Part shown: positions 1-7,884 of the stretch, piece by piece | Layout of the letters: every line of letters starts with the position of its first letter | How positions within the stretch are numbered: position 1 is the first letter of the stretch | Source of the DNA: Candidatus Gastranaerophilales bacterium HUM_9 | GTDB taxonomy: Bacteria > Cyanobacteriota > Vampirovibrionia > Gastranaerophilales > Gastranaerophilaceae | Assembly: GCA_002103075.1 (NCBI GenBank) | Contig: DABG01000009.1 | Location: 124,001-188,000, forward strand | DNA: 64,000 nt | Direction: 5' to 3' | Made by a program: the position numbers and the translations under genes | The notes under the pieces: generated by a model | Seen by the model: the letters and a program-made list of their open reading frames with translations, nothing else | Database searches by the model: none | Told to the model about the DNA's origin: nothing

Positions 1-224
1 GCTACTTCACCTTTAAAAGCAACTACCTCTGCTGGTTTCTTTTCGCCATTATATGTTTCAATATAACATAAGTCACCTATCTTCAATCCAGGAAGTTTTA
101 CCTCAACCGTCAAACCCAAAAGTTTTGATACGGTTCCCTTGAATTGATACAATTGTGTATTATCAAGTTTTTCGTCAACTTTATGTTTTATTGCTTCTAT
201 ATATTGTGAATAATTTGAAACCAT
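1..224 (-). CDS. fliI: Flagellar/type III export ATPase, N-terminal fragment (cut by window edge)
   Basis: The minus strand reads from ATG at 224 through 74 codons to the window edge with no stop. Residues about 29-75 match the N-terminal beta-barrel of FliI/SctN (YscN) ATPases: FKGTVSKLLGLTVEVKLPG, then IGDLCYIE and AEVVAFKGEV, which correspond to the family pattern GxVxxVxGLxIE...xGxLCxI...AEVVGFxG. FliI/SctN is the cytoplasmic hexameric ATPase that unfolds and delivers substrates to the flagellar or injectisome export gate. The nucleotide-binding domain lies outside the window, so flagellar versus non-flagellar type III use cannot be decided here. The gene diverges from the HD-domain gene at 320. 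No strong ribosome binding site precedes the start. The F1/V1 ATPase family is the alternative, but the barrel signature fits FliI/SctN better. Confidence 0.75.
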   Translation of the reverse strand, partial: MVSNYSQYIEAIKHKVDEKLDNTQLYQFKGTVSKLLGLTVEVKLPGLKIGDLCYIETYNGEKKPAEVVAFKGEV

Positions 225-319
225 ACTTTTATATTAACACTTTTTAACAACAATTCAAAATATGTTAATAATTAGTAAAAATTAGGCAAATTTTCGAATT
301 TAGAGGACTTTAATATAGT

Positions 320-2761
320 ATGGAATTAAATGCAGTTAGGTCGCAGAATACTTTTCGTGCTCAAAATAACTCTTCAACAACCACTAAAAAGAGCTATTCA
401 ACTCAGCCTGCTGTAAAATTAGAACAACAACCTGACGAATTTGTTTCAAGTACAAATGCTGTAGCAACAAATCCGACAGGTCTTTGGGGTAAAATTTTTG
501 GTAAAATAAAAGATGTTGCAACACATTCTTCAAAACCTGAAACCCAGGAAAAAATAAACAAAGCTAGACTTACCAAATTGTTTGTACAAAATGGTTCAAT
601 GTCTATTTCCGAGATTTCAAAAAATGGTGAATTGCTTGAAGTCTTATCAAAACAAGATTTCAACAAAGTTTCAAAAAAATACAAAGCCATCATCAATAAT
701 ATAAAAGACGAATCTGGGAACAAAAAACCTCAACAATATAAAGCTGATATAAAATTATCTCAAATCGGTTACCCATTGTTCTACAGAAAACTAGAAGCTG
801 AAGATATCAATGAAATATACAAAATAAAACATTCCAGACCTAATTACCAAAAAGCTCCTTCTTCTGAAAGATTGGATTTAAACCATTTTACAAAAACACT
901 AGATTGGTACGATCATTTTGACATTTTACCAGCAAACACGCAAAAACGATTAATGAACTCTGTTGGCTATGATAACTATAGTTATAACAGTATCACTGCT
1001 GAAGAAGCTGAAAACATTCCAGAAGATTCTTCTTTAATGAAATTTGATTTTATAAATGATTTAAAATCAACACAATCTAATAAAGAAGTAGAATCAATTC
1101 TTAACGAACGTAGAAAAAATATTCCTTGTAAAACAATTCCTGTAAATCAAAAAGCCATTGATAAAGTATTCTCAAAAAACGGCATTGATAACCTTACAGA
1201 AGCACTTTATCAAACAGATTTAACGAAATATAAAAAAGGATTTCCATTAGAATATCCTAGAAAAGATTTCATAAATGATTTTAATAAATTAATTGAAAAT
1301 TTACCTATTGAAAAAAAGAAAAAAGTCTTTGATTATTTTCAATTCAAAATCAATGCAGATAACGATATAATCAATTTTCCAAACCCTAATACAGATGATA
1401 ACGACATTGACGAAAGCATTTTAGATATCACAGATAAAGGTCAAGAATTGATTGAAAAATTCATGCTTCAGAACAAGGTTAAACTTGATAAAAAAGATAA
1501 AATGTTAGAAGTAGAATTAAACAATCTAATCAAAGCATATCCTGAATTCATCTCTGTAATGGGAAAAATTCAACATAGAGGTGATAGTATAGATTTTCAT
1601 ACAATGGACGATATGAAACGTGAATTTAACACGTCAGAGTTTCAAAATTTACCAGAAAAAGAACAAACAATATTAGCAACAGCAACCTTATTCCACGATT
1701 TTGGGAAAGTCCAAGACGTTCTAGATGTAGGTCACGCTAGAAAAAGTGCCATAGCCGCAAAAGAAATCCTTAAAAAAACTAATTATTCACTTGATGATAA
1801 AGAACGTATTTATAATTTAATCAATCACAGTCACTGGCTTGTAGATGGTTCAACATCTGATGATATAGCGTTTGCTTTCAGACGTCCAAAAGACTTTGAA
1901 ATGGCAGAAATTTTTGAAAGAGCAGATTGCAATTCAGCCGGATTTGAATATAATCCACCAATAGATAGAATGCAAAGAATTCACGGCAAAATCAAACGTA
2001 TCAATGCTACTGGAATTCCTATTTTTGCGAACGATTTGCCAACAGAAGATAAATATTTTGACAAAACTCCATCTGGCATACGTTACTTAGATTTACGTGA
2101 CCCTGATATGCATGTTGAAAAATATGGTTATCCGGTTGGGACAAGAGTAAAAGACCTTAAATTTTTATGTCATTCTTCAAACGATACAGAATCAGACTTC
2201 AAGACCTTGTGTGATGACAGCAAAGAAGTTTGTTTAAGTACAAGTTTACTTGACTACAGAAAACGTTTTTCAACCGGTTACAACTCATTTGGAGATTATA
2301 TTGTAAGCGGTAACAACGCAAACATTATTTTAGGCGGCAAAGACTTAGCTTGCACTGGCGGTCATAGAGGATATGAATATGCAAAAGAAATGACTAACTA
2401 TGACCACCCAAATTATCCAAAAGAAAGACGTGAAGAAATTCCAACAAAGATAAGAAACCGATTAAACTTATCTCGAGAAGAATATACAGAATTATTCTCA
2501 AAAATTTGTAATGCAAAATCTCTTGGAGATATCAAAGATGTTACATTATCAAATGGAGAAGAAATTTCAAAAGAAACCATTCAACATACAATCAATGATA
2601 TACAAAGAGAACTCATTAGACCAAAAGAATTAGGCGAAAGCGGATATACTAATGAATTTGTTGTTTATAACCCTAAAGTTGAGGGCGTTGTATTACAATG
2701 TAGCCCAGAAGAACTTGAATCAAGAAATCTAGACAAAGATAATGTATACGTACTTGCATAG
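320..2761 (+). CDS. Large HD-domain protein of unknown role (813 aa)
   Basis: A soluble 813-residue protein without signal peptide or membrane segment. The first 60 residues are low-complexity (Gln/Ser/Thr-rich). The only domain I recognise is a metal-dependent HD phosphohydrolase fold at about residues 415-560: candidate first ligand H419 or H427, the H459-D460 dyad in LFHDFGK, H472 in VGHARKSA, H503/H505 in INHSHW, and a later Asp in ERADCNSAGF. HD enzymes cleave phosphate esters or cyclic nucleotides; the substrate cannot be inferred. The rest (about 1-400 and 570-813, including a Gly-rich stretch GNNANIILGGKD) matches nothing I know. A weak AGAGG lies 13 bases before the ATG. It diverges from the export ATPase gene, but nothing in the sequence ties it to secretion. 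Confidence 0.8.
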   Translation: MELNAVRSQNTFRAQNNSSTTTKKSYSTQPAVKLEQQPDEFVSSTNAVATNPTGLWGKIFGKIKDVATHSSKPETQEKINKARLTKLFVQNGSMSISEISKNGELLEVLSKQDFNKVSKKYKAIINNIKDESGNKKPQQYKADIKLSQIGYPLFYRKLEAEDINEIYKIKHSRPNYQKAPSSERLDLNHFTKTLDWYDHFDILPANTQKRLMNSVGYDNYSYNSITAEEAENIPEDSSLMKFDFINDLKSTQSNKEVESILNERRKNIPCKTIPVNQKAIDKVFSKNGIDNLTEALYQTDLTKYKKGFPLEYPRKDFINDFNKLIENLPIEKKKKVFDYFQFKINADNDIINFPNPNTDDNDIDESILDITDKGQELIEKFMLQNKVKLDKKDKMLEVELNNLIKAYPEFISVMGKIQHRGDSIDFHTMDDMKREFNTSEFQNLPEKEQTILATATLFHDFGKVQDVLDVGHARKSAIAAKEILKKTNYSLDDKERIYNLINHSHWLVDGSTSDDIAFAFRRPKDFEMAEIFERADCNSAGFEYNPPIDRMQRIHGKIKRINATGIPIFANDLPTEDKYFDKTPSGIRYLDLRDPDMHVEKYGYPVGTRVKDLKFLCHSSNDTESDFKTLCDDSKEVCLSTSLLDYRKRFSTGYNSFGDYIVSGNNANIILGGKDLACTGGHRGYEYAKEMTNYDHPNYPKERREEIPTKIRNRLNLSREEYTELFSKICNAKSLGDIKDVTLSNGEEISKETIQHTINDIQRELIRPKELGESGYTNEFVVYNPKVEGVVLQCSPEELESRNLDKDNVYVLA

Positions 2762-2856
2762 TTAATAATTCGTCACGTATTTATTGAAAAATAATCTTAT
2801 TTCAGATAAAATATACTTATTGATAAATGGATTTTGCGTGGAAGAAGGAGCATTTT

Positions 2857-3738
2857 ATGAAAGGTATCGTATTAGCAGCAGGTGCAGGAACTAGATTATA
2901 CCCTGCGTCACAACCCATTTCTAAAATTTTATTACCAATATATGATAAACCTATGATATATTATCCTCTTTCAACGCTCATGCTTGCTGGGATTAAAGAT
3001 ATTTTAATCATAACTAACGAAACAGATTATGATAATTTTGTAAAATTATTAGGTGACGGTTCACAATTTGGCATAAACATTGAATACAGAATTCAGTATG
3101 TACAAAGAGGTATTGCTGATGCATTTATAATTGCAGAAGACTTTATCAACGGAGAAGATTCAGCTCTTATTCTTGGAGATAACATTTTCCACGGACACGG
3201 TTTTTCAACAATAATGAAAAACGCTCTAAAAACAAACCACGGTGCAACTGTTTTTGGATACACGGTTAAAGACCCTGAAAGATTTGGAGTTGTTGAATTT
3301 GACAAAAATAAAAAAGTTCTATCTCTTGAAGAAAAACCGACAAAACCAAAATCTAATTATGCAGTTACTGGTTTGTATTTCTATGACAAAAATGTTTGTG
3401 AATATGCAAAACAGCTAAAACCATCAGCTAGAGGTGAATTAGAAATAACTGATTTGAATAAAATTTATCTTGAAAAAGGTATGCTTAATGTAGAAATTTT
3501 AGGACGTGGATTTGCTTGGCTTGATACAGGAACACACGATTCAATGTTACAAGCTAGCAACTTTGTTCAATCTATGGAATTAAACAAGGGTGTTAAAATT
3601 TCTTGTTTAGAAGAAATCGCTTATCTTCAAGGATTTATTTCTGCAAAAGATTTGTTAAAAAAGATTGAAAAATACAAAAACAACACTTATTACAACTACG
3701 TTAGAAATATCGTTATGCACGATATTACCTGTGTTTAA
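2857..3738 (+). CDS. rfbA: Glucose-1-phosphate thymidylyltransferase
   Basis: Makes dTDP-glucose from dTTP and glucose-1-phosphate, the first step to dTDP-rhamnose and other deoxysugars of O-antigen or capsule. The nucleotide-binding signature GIVLAAGAGTRLYPAS is at the N-terminus, followed by KPMIYYPLSTLMLAGI and ILGDNIFHG (metal-binding Asp). The C-terminus carries the family pattern WLDTGTHDSMLQASNFV and SCLEEIAYLQGFI. The frame is open from 2827, but the ATG at 2857 is chosen: AAGGAG sits six bases upstream (2845-2850) and the protein then begins MKGIVLAAG like its relatives, 293 residues, the usual length. No rfbB, rfbC or rfbD lies beside it, so the pathway must be completed elsewhere. 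Confidence 0.95.
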   Translation: MKGIVLAAGAGTRLYPASQPISKILLPIYDKPMIYYPLSTLMLAGIKDILIITNETDYDNFVKLLGDGSQFGINIEYRIQYVQRGIADAFIIAEDFINGEDSALILGDNIFHGHGFSTIMKNALKTNHGATVFGYTVKDPERFGVVEFDKNKKVLSLEEKPTKPKSNYAVTGLYFYDKNVCEYAKQLKPSARGELEITDLNKIYLEKGMLNVEILGRGFAWLDTGTHDSMLQASNFVQSMELNKGVKISCLEEIAYLQGFISAKDLLKKIEKYKNNTYYNYVRNIVMHDITCV

Positions 3739-3817
3739 GAATAAAGGTTTAAATATAATATTTAAGTTTTAAAATAGTAAATGATTGAAAATTATTAAAT
3801 AAAAAGAAAGGTATATA

Positions 3818-6301
3818 ATGAAAGTTTCACTAAATTGGTTAAATGAATTAGTAGATTTATCAGGATTAAAAGTTGAACAAATTGCTCATGAACTAACAAT
3901 GAGTGGATTAGAAGTAGAAGAAATAGAAGAAGTTAAAGCACAGTTTTCTAATATTGTAACTGCAAGAATTGAAAAAATTGACAACCACCCAAATGCAGAT
4001 AAATTACATCTTGTAACCATAAACAACGGCAAAGAAACAAAAACTGTTGTATGTGGAGCTCAAAACATAGAAGAAGGACAAATTATCCCTTACGCTTCTG
4101 TAGGTAGCAAGGTTTTAGACAGACACACTGGCGAACAATACGCACTTACACCTGCTAAAATCAGAGGAGTTGAATCACAAGGTATGTTATGTTCAGCTGA
4201 TGAACTTGGTGTAGCTGACAGAAACTATCAAGAAGAAGATGGAATTCTTATTCTTAACAGACTTTTTCCAAATGTTCAAATCGGAGTTGATGTAGAAAAC
4301 TTATTAGGGTTTGAAAAAGACACAGTTTTAAATGTTGCTCCAACTGCGAACAGAGGTGATGAATTCTCTGTTGTTGGTATTGCAAGAGAAATCTCTGCTA
4401 TATTTGAAAGACCTCTTAACTTTTCATACCTTGAACCTACAAAAGATTTTTCAACAGATGGATTTAAGGTTGAAATAAAAGATAATGATGTATGTAAATA
4501 TTATTCAGTAGGTTTAATCAAAGATATTACTATCAAGCAATCACCAGAATGGATGCAAAAAAGATTATTAGCTTCTGGCATTCGTTCTATTAACAACGTT
4601 GTTGATATTACAAACTACGTATTGCTTGAATATGGCACACCATTACACGCATTTGATTATGACAAATTAAACAACTACTTGTGTGTAAGACGAGCTAATG
4701 AAGGTGAAAAAATTACTACTCTTGATGAAGTTGAAAGAACTTGTACAACTGATACCGTTTTGATTTCATCTGAAACAGAGGGTGTTTGCGTTGGTGGTGT
4801 ATTCGGTGGATACAATTCTGAAATCGATGACAACACAAAAAATATTGCTTTAGAAGCAGCTTACTTTACACCACAAGCTATTAGAAAGAGTGCAAGAAGT
4901 ATTGGTTACCGTTCAGAAGCAAGTTCAAGATATGAACACGGTGTTGATATAAACGCTGTTGCTCCAGGGTTAAGACGTGCGTTGCAACTTCTTGTTGATT
5001 TTGCTGATGCAAAAGTAGAAGGTATTGTTGAAACTGGTTCAAACGAAATTGAACTACCTGAAATTACATTAAGATTTTCTCAAGTAAACAAAATTTTAGG
5101 TTGCGAAATTGAACCTATTAAATGTCAAACAATCCTTGAACATCTTGGTTTTGAATATCTTGGTGGCAACGAAATAGCTGCAAAATTCAGAGTTCCATCA
5201 TTCAGAGCAGGTGATGTTACAAGAGAAGTTGACTTAATTGAAGAAGTAGCAAGAATTAATGGTTATGATAAAATCACACCTACATTGCCTAACAAAACAG
5301 CTACTCCTGTTATCACTCTTGAAGAAAGAACTAAAGACAAAATCCATGAATTTATGAGAGCTTATGGTTTGAATGAAATGGTAACATCATCATTGATTGG
5401 TAAACCATTATTGAAACAGTTTGATATGACTTATGATGAAGCAAATGCAGTATGTGTTGAAAACCCAAACAGTGAAGAATTTACTATGCTTAGACAAACA
5501 ATGGCTGCTAGTATGTTAAACTGCTTAAAATATAACTACGATAACGGTCAAAAAACTTTCTGGGGTTATGAATTAGGTAAAACCTATATTAAAGCTAGAG
5601 AAGCTACTGAAAAAGATTCAGGAGTAAAAGAAACTCAAGTTTTGGCAGGTATTATCACTGGTGAAATTGAAAACTCTAAATGGCAACACACTGCAAGAAC
5701 TGATTTCTATACTATCAAAGGTATTGTTGATAACTTGTTAACAGAACTTGGGGTAATCAATAGAATAAAGGTTCTTCCTATTAAAGATTCTGCATTAGCT
5801 GAGTCACACAGAGCGTTGCACCCATATAGAGCAGCCGTTTTAACTTTATTGGGAAAAACTCCTCAAGTTATCGGTTATTATGGACAAATCAACCCTGAAT
5901 TAAGAGATAAATTAAAAATCAAACAAGATTCATTTATCTTTAAACTTGATATTGATGCGTTGATTTCTGCAATCAATGAAAAAACTGTTAGATACAAAAA
6001 ATTACCACAATATCCAGAAGTACAAAGAGATATTGCGATTATTATACCTGACAAAGTTAGCTATATGGAACTTGAAAAAACAATACAAAAAGGAGTACAA
6101 AACAACTTATTCAAAGGTTGTGAAGTATTTGACGTATACCAAGGTGAACACATTCAAGACGGGTTCAAGAGTATTGCTTGCAGAATAAGAATTCAAGATA
6201 CTAATTCCACTTTAACTGATGAAACAGTTGAAGCACAAATGGCTAACGTTAGAGCTGCATTGAAAAAAGCGTTCAATGAGGTTTCATTCAGAGAGGGTTA
6301 A
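3818..6301 (+). CDS. pheT: Phenylalanine--tRNA ligase beta subunit
   Basis: Beta subunit of the cytoplasmic alpha2-beta2 phenylalanyl-tRNA synthetase. The 827 residues show the full bacterial layout: an N-terminal tRNA-binding OB fold (about 40-150, including VVCGAQNIEEGQIIPYASVG), the B3/B4 editing module (about 200-370), B5 (about 400-475), the catalytic-like core (about 480-690) with EEVARINGYDKI, and the C-terminal FDX-ACB anticodon-binding domain from about 735 (YPEVQRDIAIIIPD). AAAGG precedes the ATG. pheS is not adjacent, although the two are often paired. The next gene starts two bases after the stop, so it is probably cotranscribed. Confidence 0.97.
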   Translation: MKVSLNWLNELVDLSGLKVEQIAHELTMSGLEVEEIEEVKAQFSNIVTARIEKIDNHPNADKLHLVTINNGKETKTVVCGAQNIEEGQIIPYASVGSKVLDRHTGEQYALTPAKIRGVESQGMLCSADELGVADRNYQEEDGILILNRLFPNVQIGVDVENLLGFEKDTVLNVAPTANRGDEFSVVGIAREISAIFERPLNFSYLEPTKDFSTDGFKVEIKDNDVCKYYSVGLIKDITIKQSPEWMQKRLLASGIRSINNVVDITNYVLLEYGTPLHAFDYDKLNNYLCVRRANEGEKITTLDEVERTCTTDTVLISSETEGVCVGGVFGGYNSEIDDNTKNIALEAAYFTPQAIRKSARSIGYRSEASSRYEHGVDINAVAPGLRRALQLLVDFADAKVEGIVETGSNEIELPEITLRFSQVNKILGCEIEPIKCQTILEHLGFEYLGGNEIAAKFRVPSFRAGDVTREVDLIEEVARINGYDKITPTLPNKTATPVITLEERTKDKIHEFMRAYGLNEMVTSSLIGKPLLKQFDMTYDEANAVCVENPNSEEFTMLRQTMAASMLNCLKYNYDNGQKTFWGYELGKTYIKAREATEKDSGVKETQVLAGIITGEIENSKWQHTARTDFYTIKGIVDNLLTELGVINRIKVLPIKDSALAESHRALHPYRAAVLTLLGKTPQVIGYYGQINPELRDKLKIKQDSFIFKLDIDALISAINEKTVRYKKLPQYPEVQRDIAIIIPDKVSYMELEKTIQKGVQNNLFKGCEVFDVYQGEHIQDGFKSIACRIRIQDTNSTLTDETVEAQMANVRAALKKAFNEVSFREG

Positions 6302-6303
6302 TC

Positions 6304-6945
6304 TTGATAAAGAAGTTAATATTAACATTTATAGCAATTTTAGGAATTTGCAAAATATGTTTTGCAGAAATTATGCCATTTGCAAGCTCGGAAATTCCTG
6401 CAAAATCAATTGGGGTTTATCAAGTAAGCAGTTCAAAACTAACTGTTTATAATAAACCTGATGACAATGCAAAAGTTGTCTATGAAGAAATAATCGACTA
6501 TTCAAAATATCTTGATAAGACTGCAAGTCCTGTCTATTGCGTAGTTTTACCTAAACACCACCTTAGCTATTTGTATGCAACAGATTGTTATGATGATTGG
6601 GTTGAAGTTATTTATAATAAGTCAACTAATGCTATAGGCTGGGTAAAAAAAGATGATATCTTTCAATTTTTGCCTTGGGTTAATTTTTATGGAATGTACG
6701 GTAGAAAATATGGACTAACAGAACTCAAGACAAATGAAAAACATATTTACAATTTGCACTCGCAAGCAAGTGAAAACTCTCAGATTGTGGCACGAGTTGA
6801 ACGACCTATAAGGATTAGATTAACTTCGTTAGAGGGGAATTGGGCGTTAGTTTCTATCCTTGATATAACAGGTGCGATTCATACTGGATATATTGAGTGG
6901 CGAACTTATGAAGGTAAATATTTCGTATTTCCGGAGTTTAAATAA
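6304..6945 (+). CDS. Exported SH3-like domain protein
   Basis: A 213-residue protein with a signal peptide (KK charge, hydrophobic core LILTFIAILGI, cleavage likely after CFA near residue 21). The mature part resembles a bacterial SH3-type fold: VYQVSSSKLTVYNKPDDNA, then DDWVEVIY and AIGWVKKDDI, and a second similar module at about 150-205 (IYNLHSQASENSQIVARV, GNWALVSI, GYIEW). Such domains often bind peptidoglycan or act as periplasmic adaptors. The start is TTG, two bases after the pheT stop, with GAGAGGG just upstream inside pheT. A later ATG would remove the signal peptide. Exact partner unknown. Confidence 0.75.
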   Translation: MIKKLILTFIAILGICKICFAEIMPFASSEIPAKSIGVYQVSSSKLTVYNKPDDNAKVVYEEIIDYSKYLDKTASPVYCVVLPKHHLSYLYATDCYDDWVEVIYNKSTNAIGWVKKDDIFQFLPWVNFYGMYGRKYGLTELKTNEKHIYNLHSQASENSQIVARVERPIRIRLTSLEGNWALVSILDITGAIHTGYIEWRTYEGKYFVFPEFK

Positions 6946-6950
6946 GAATA

Positions 6951-7670
6951 ATGTTTAAAGAAAAAATTATTGATAGTGGAAAAGTTATTTATTCTGATAT
7001 AATACCTGAACTTGAGCATTTTTTTACTACACGAGAATCTTCGATTAATTCTGATGCTGTAAAAGAATTAACTGCAAAATATTTAGAAATTGATGTAAAA
7101 GATTTAATTAACCCTGCACAAACTCATAGTTCTAATGTTGCTGTTGCAGAAATTGGGTGCAATTGTTACCCTGAAACAGATGGACTTATTCTCACAAATA
7201 AAATTCAAGGGGTATATTTAAGATTTGCTGATTGCGTTCCTGTTATTTTGTATGATAAATTACATAATATTGGTGCAATTTCTCATGCCGGCTGGAGAGG
7301 AACAGTTGCAAGAATCGTCCCAAATACGATAAAAGAGATGTGTGAATTAACAAACTCAAAAGATTATAAAAATATATATGTAATTATTGGTCCTGCGATT
7401 GACAAATGTTGTTATAATGTTGGAAATGAAGTCGTTGAGGGTGTTAAAAACTCAGTTAACGATTGTTCAGATTTATTCAGAGAAAATAGTGACAATATTT
7501 TTGTTGATTTAAAATCGACTAATGCAAGACAGGCTGAGGAAATGGGTGTTCCTATTAGCCATATTGATATTTGCCCTTATTGTACTAGTTGTAGGAACGA
7601 CATGTTTTTCTCTTATAGAAAAGAAAATGGCACAAGTAACCGACACAATGCTGTTATTAAATTAAAGTAA
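6951..7670 (+). CDS. pgeF: Peptidoglycan editing factor / purine nucleoside phosphorylase (YfiH/YlmD family)
   Basis: A 239-residue cytoplasmic protein of the polyphenol-oxidoreductase-fold (DUF152) family, variously described as a purine nucleoside phosphorylase and, in E. coli, as an enzyme that removes mis-incorporated residues from peptidoglycan precursors. The conserved metal-binding and catalytic set is visible: QTHSSNV (His), DGLILTN, RFADCVPV (Cys), SHAGWRGT (His), and the C-terminal DICPYCTSC...FFSYRKENGTSNR signature. It follows the SH3-like gene by five bases, so pheT, the SH3-like gene and pgeF look like one transcription unit. No strong ribosome site is visible. Confidence 0.9.
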   Translation: MFKEKIIDSGKVIYSDIIPELEHFFTTRESSINSDAVKELTAKYLEIDVKDLINPAQTHSSNVAVAEIGCNCYPETDGLILTNKIQGVYLRFADCVPVILYDKLHNIGAISHAGWRGTVARIVPNTIKEMCELTNSKDYKNIYVIIGPAIDKCCYNVGNEVVEGVKNSVNDCSDLFRENSDNIFVDLKSTNARQAEEMGVPISHIDICPYCTSCRNDMFFSYRKENGTSNRHNAVIKLK

Positions 7671-7799
7671 ACATTTTATCTATACATGGGGTCTTCACTT
7701 GTTTTAATTGATATTTGTAAACCAACTAAAAAGACGATAATATTAGACGTTATATATGTAACGAATTGTAACGAGTTTAACTTTTTTACTTTCAATTAT

Positions 7800-7826
7800 T
7801 AAAGTTTAGGCGAAATATGTCGTTAT
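7800..7826 (+). promoter_or_regulatory. Sigma-28 (FliA)-like promoter of the first SQAR gene
   Basis: TAAAGTTT (7800-7807), 11 bases, GTCGTTAT (7819-7826). The known FliA consensus is TAAAGTTT-N11-GCCGATAA, so the -35 is exact and the -10 matches in five of eight positions. It lies about 60 bases before the ATG at 7885. The 214-base gap from 7671 holds no gene. The same element with the same spacing precedes the other three SQAR genes. Confidence 0.6.
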
Positions 7827-7884
7827 AGTAAATGTAACTCTAGAAATAGATGTTATTTAGGGAAACAAAAAAAGGAAAATTTCA

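Noticed and set aside
270..306. Sigma-28-like promoter before the HD-domain gene
   Set aside because: TAAAAATT is present, but the expected -10 at 11 bases reads TCGAATTT-like out of register. The match is too weak to group it with the SQAR promoters.
403..723. 106-codon minus-strand frame inside the HD-domain gene
   Set aside because: Antisense shadow of a clearly coding frame, Phe/Leu/Ser-rich composition typical of antisense AT-rich DNA.
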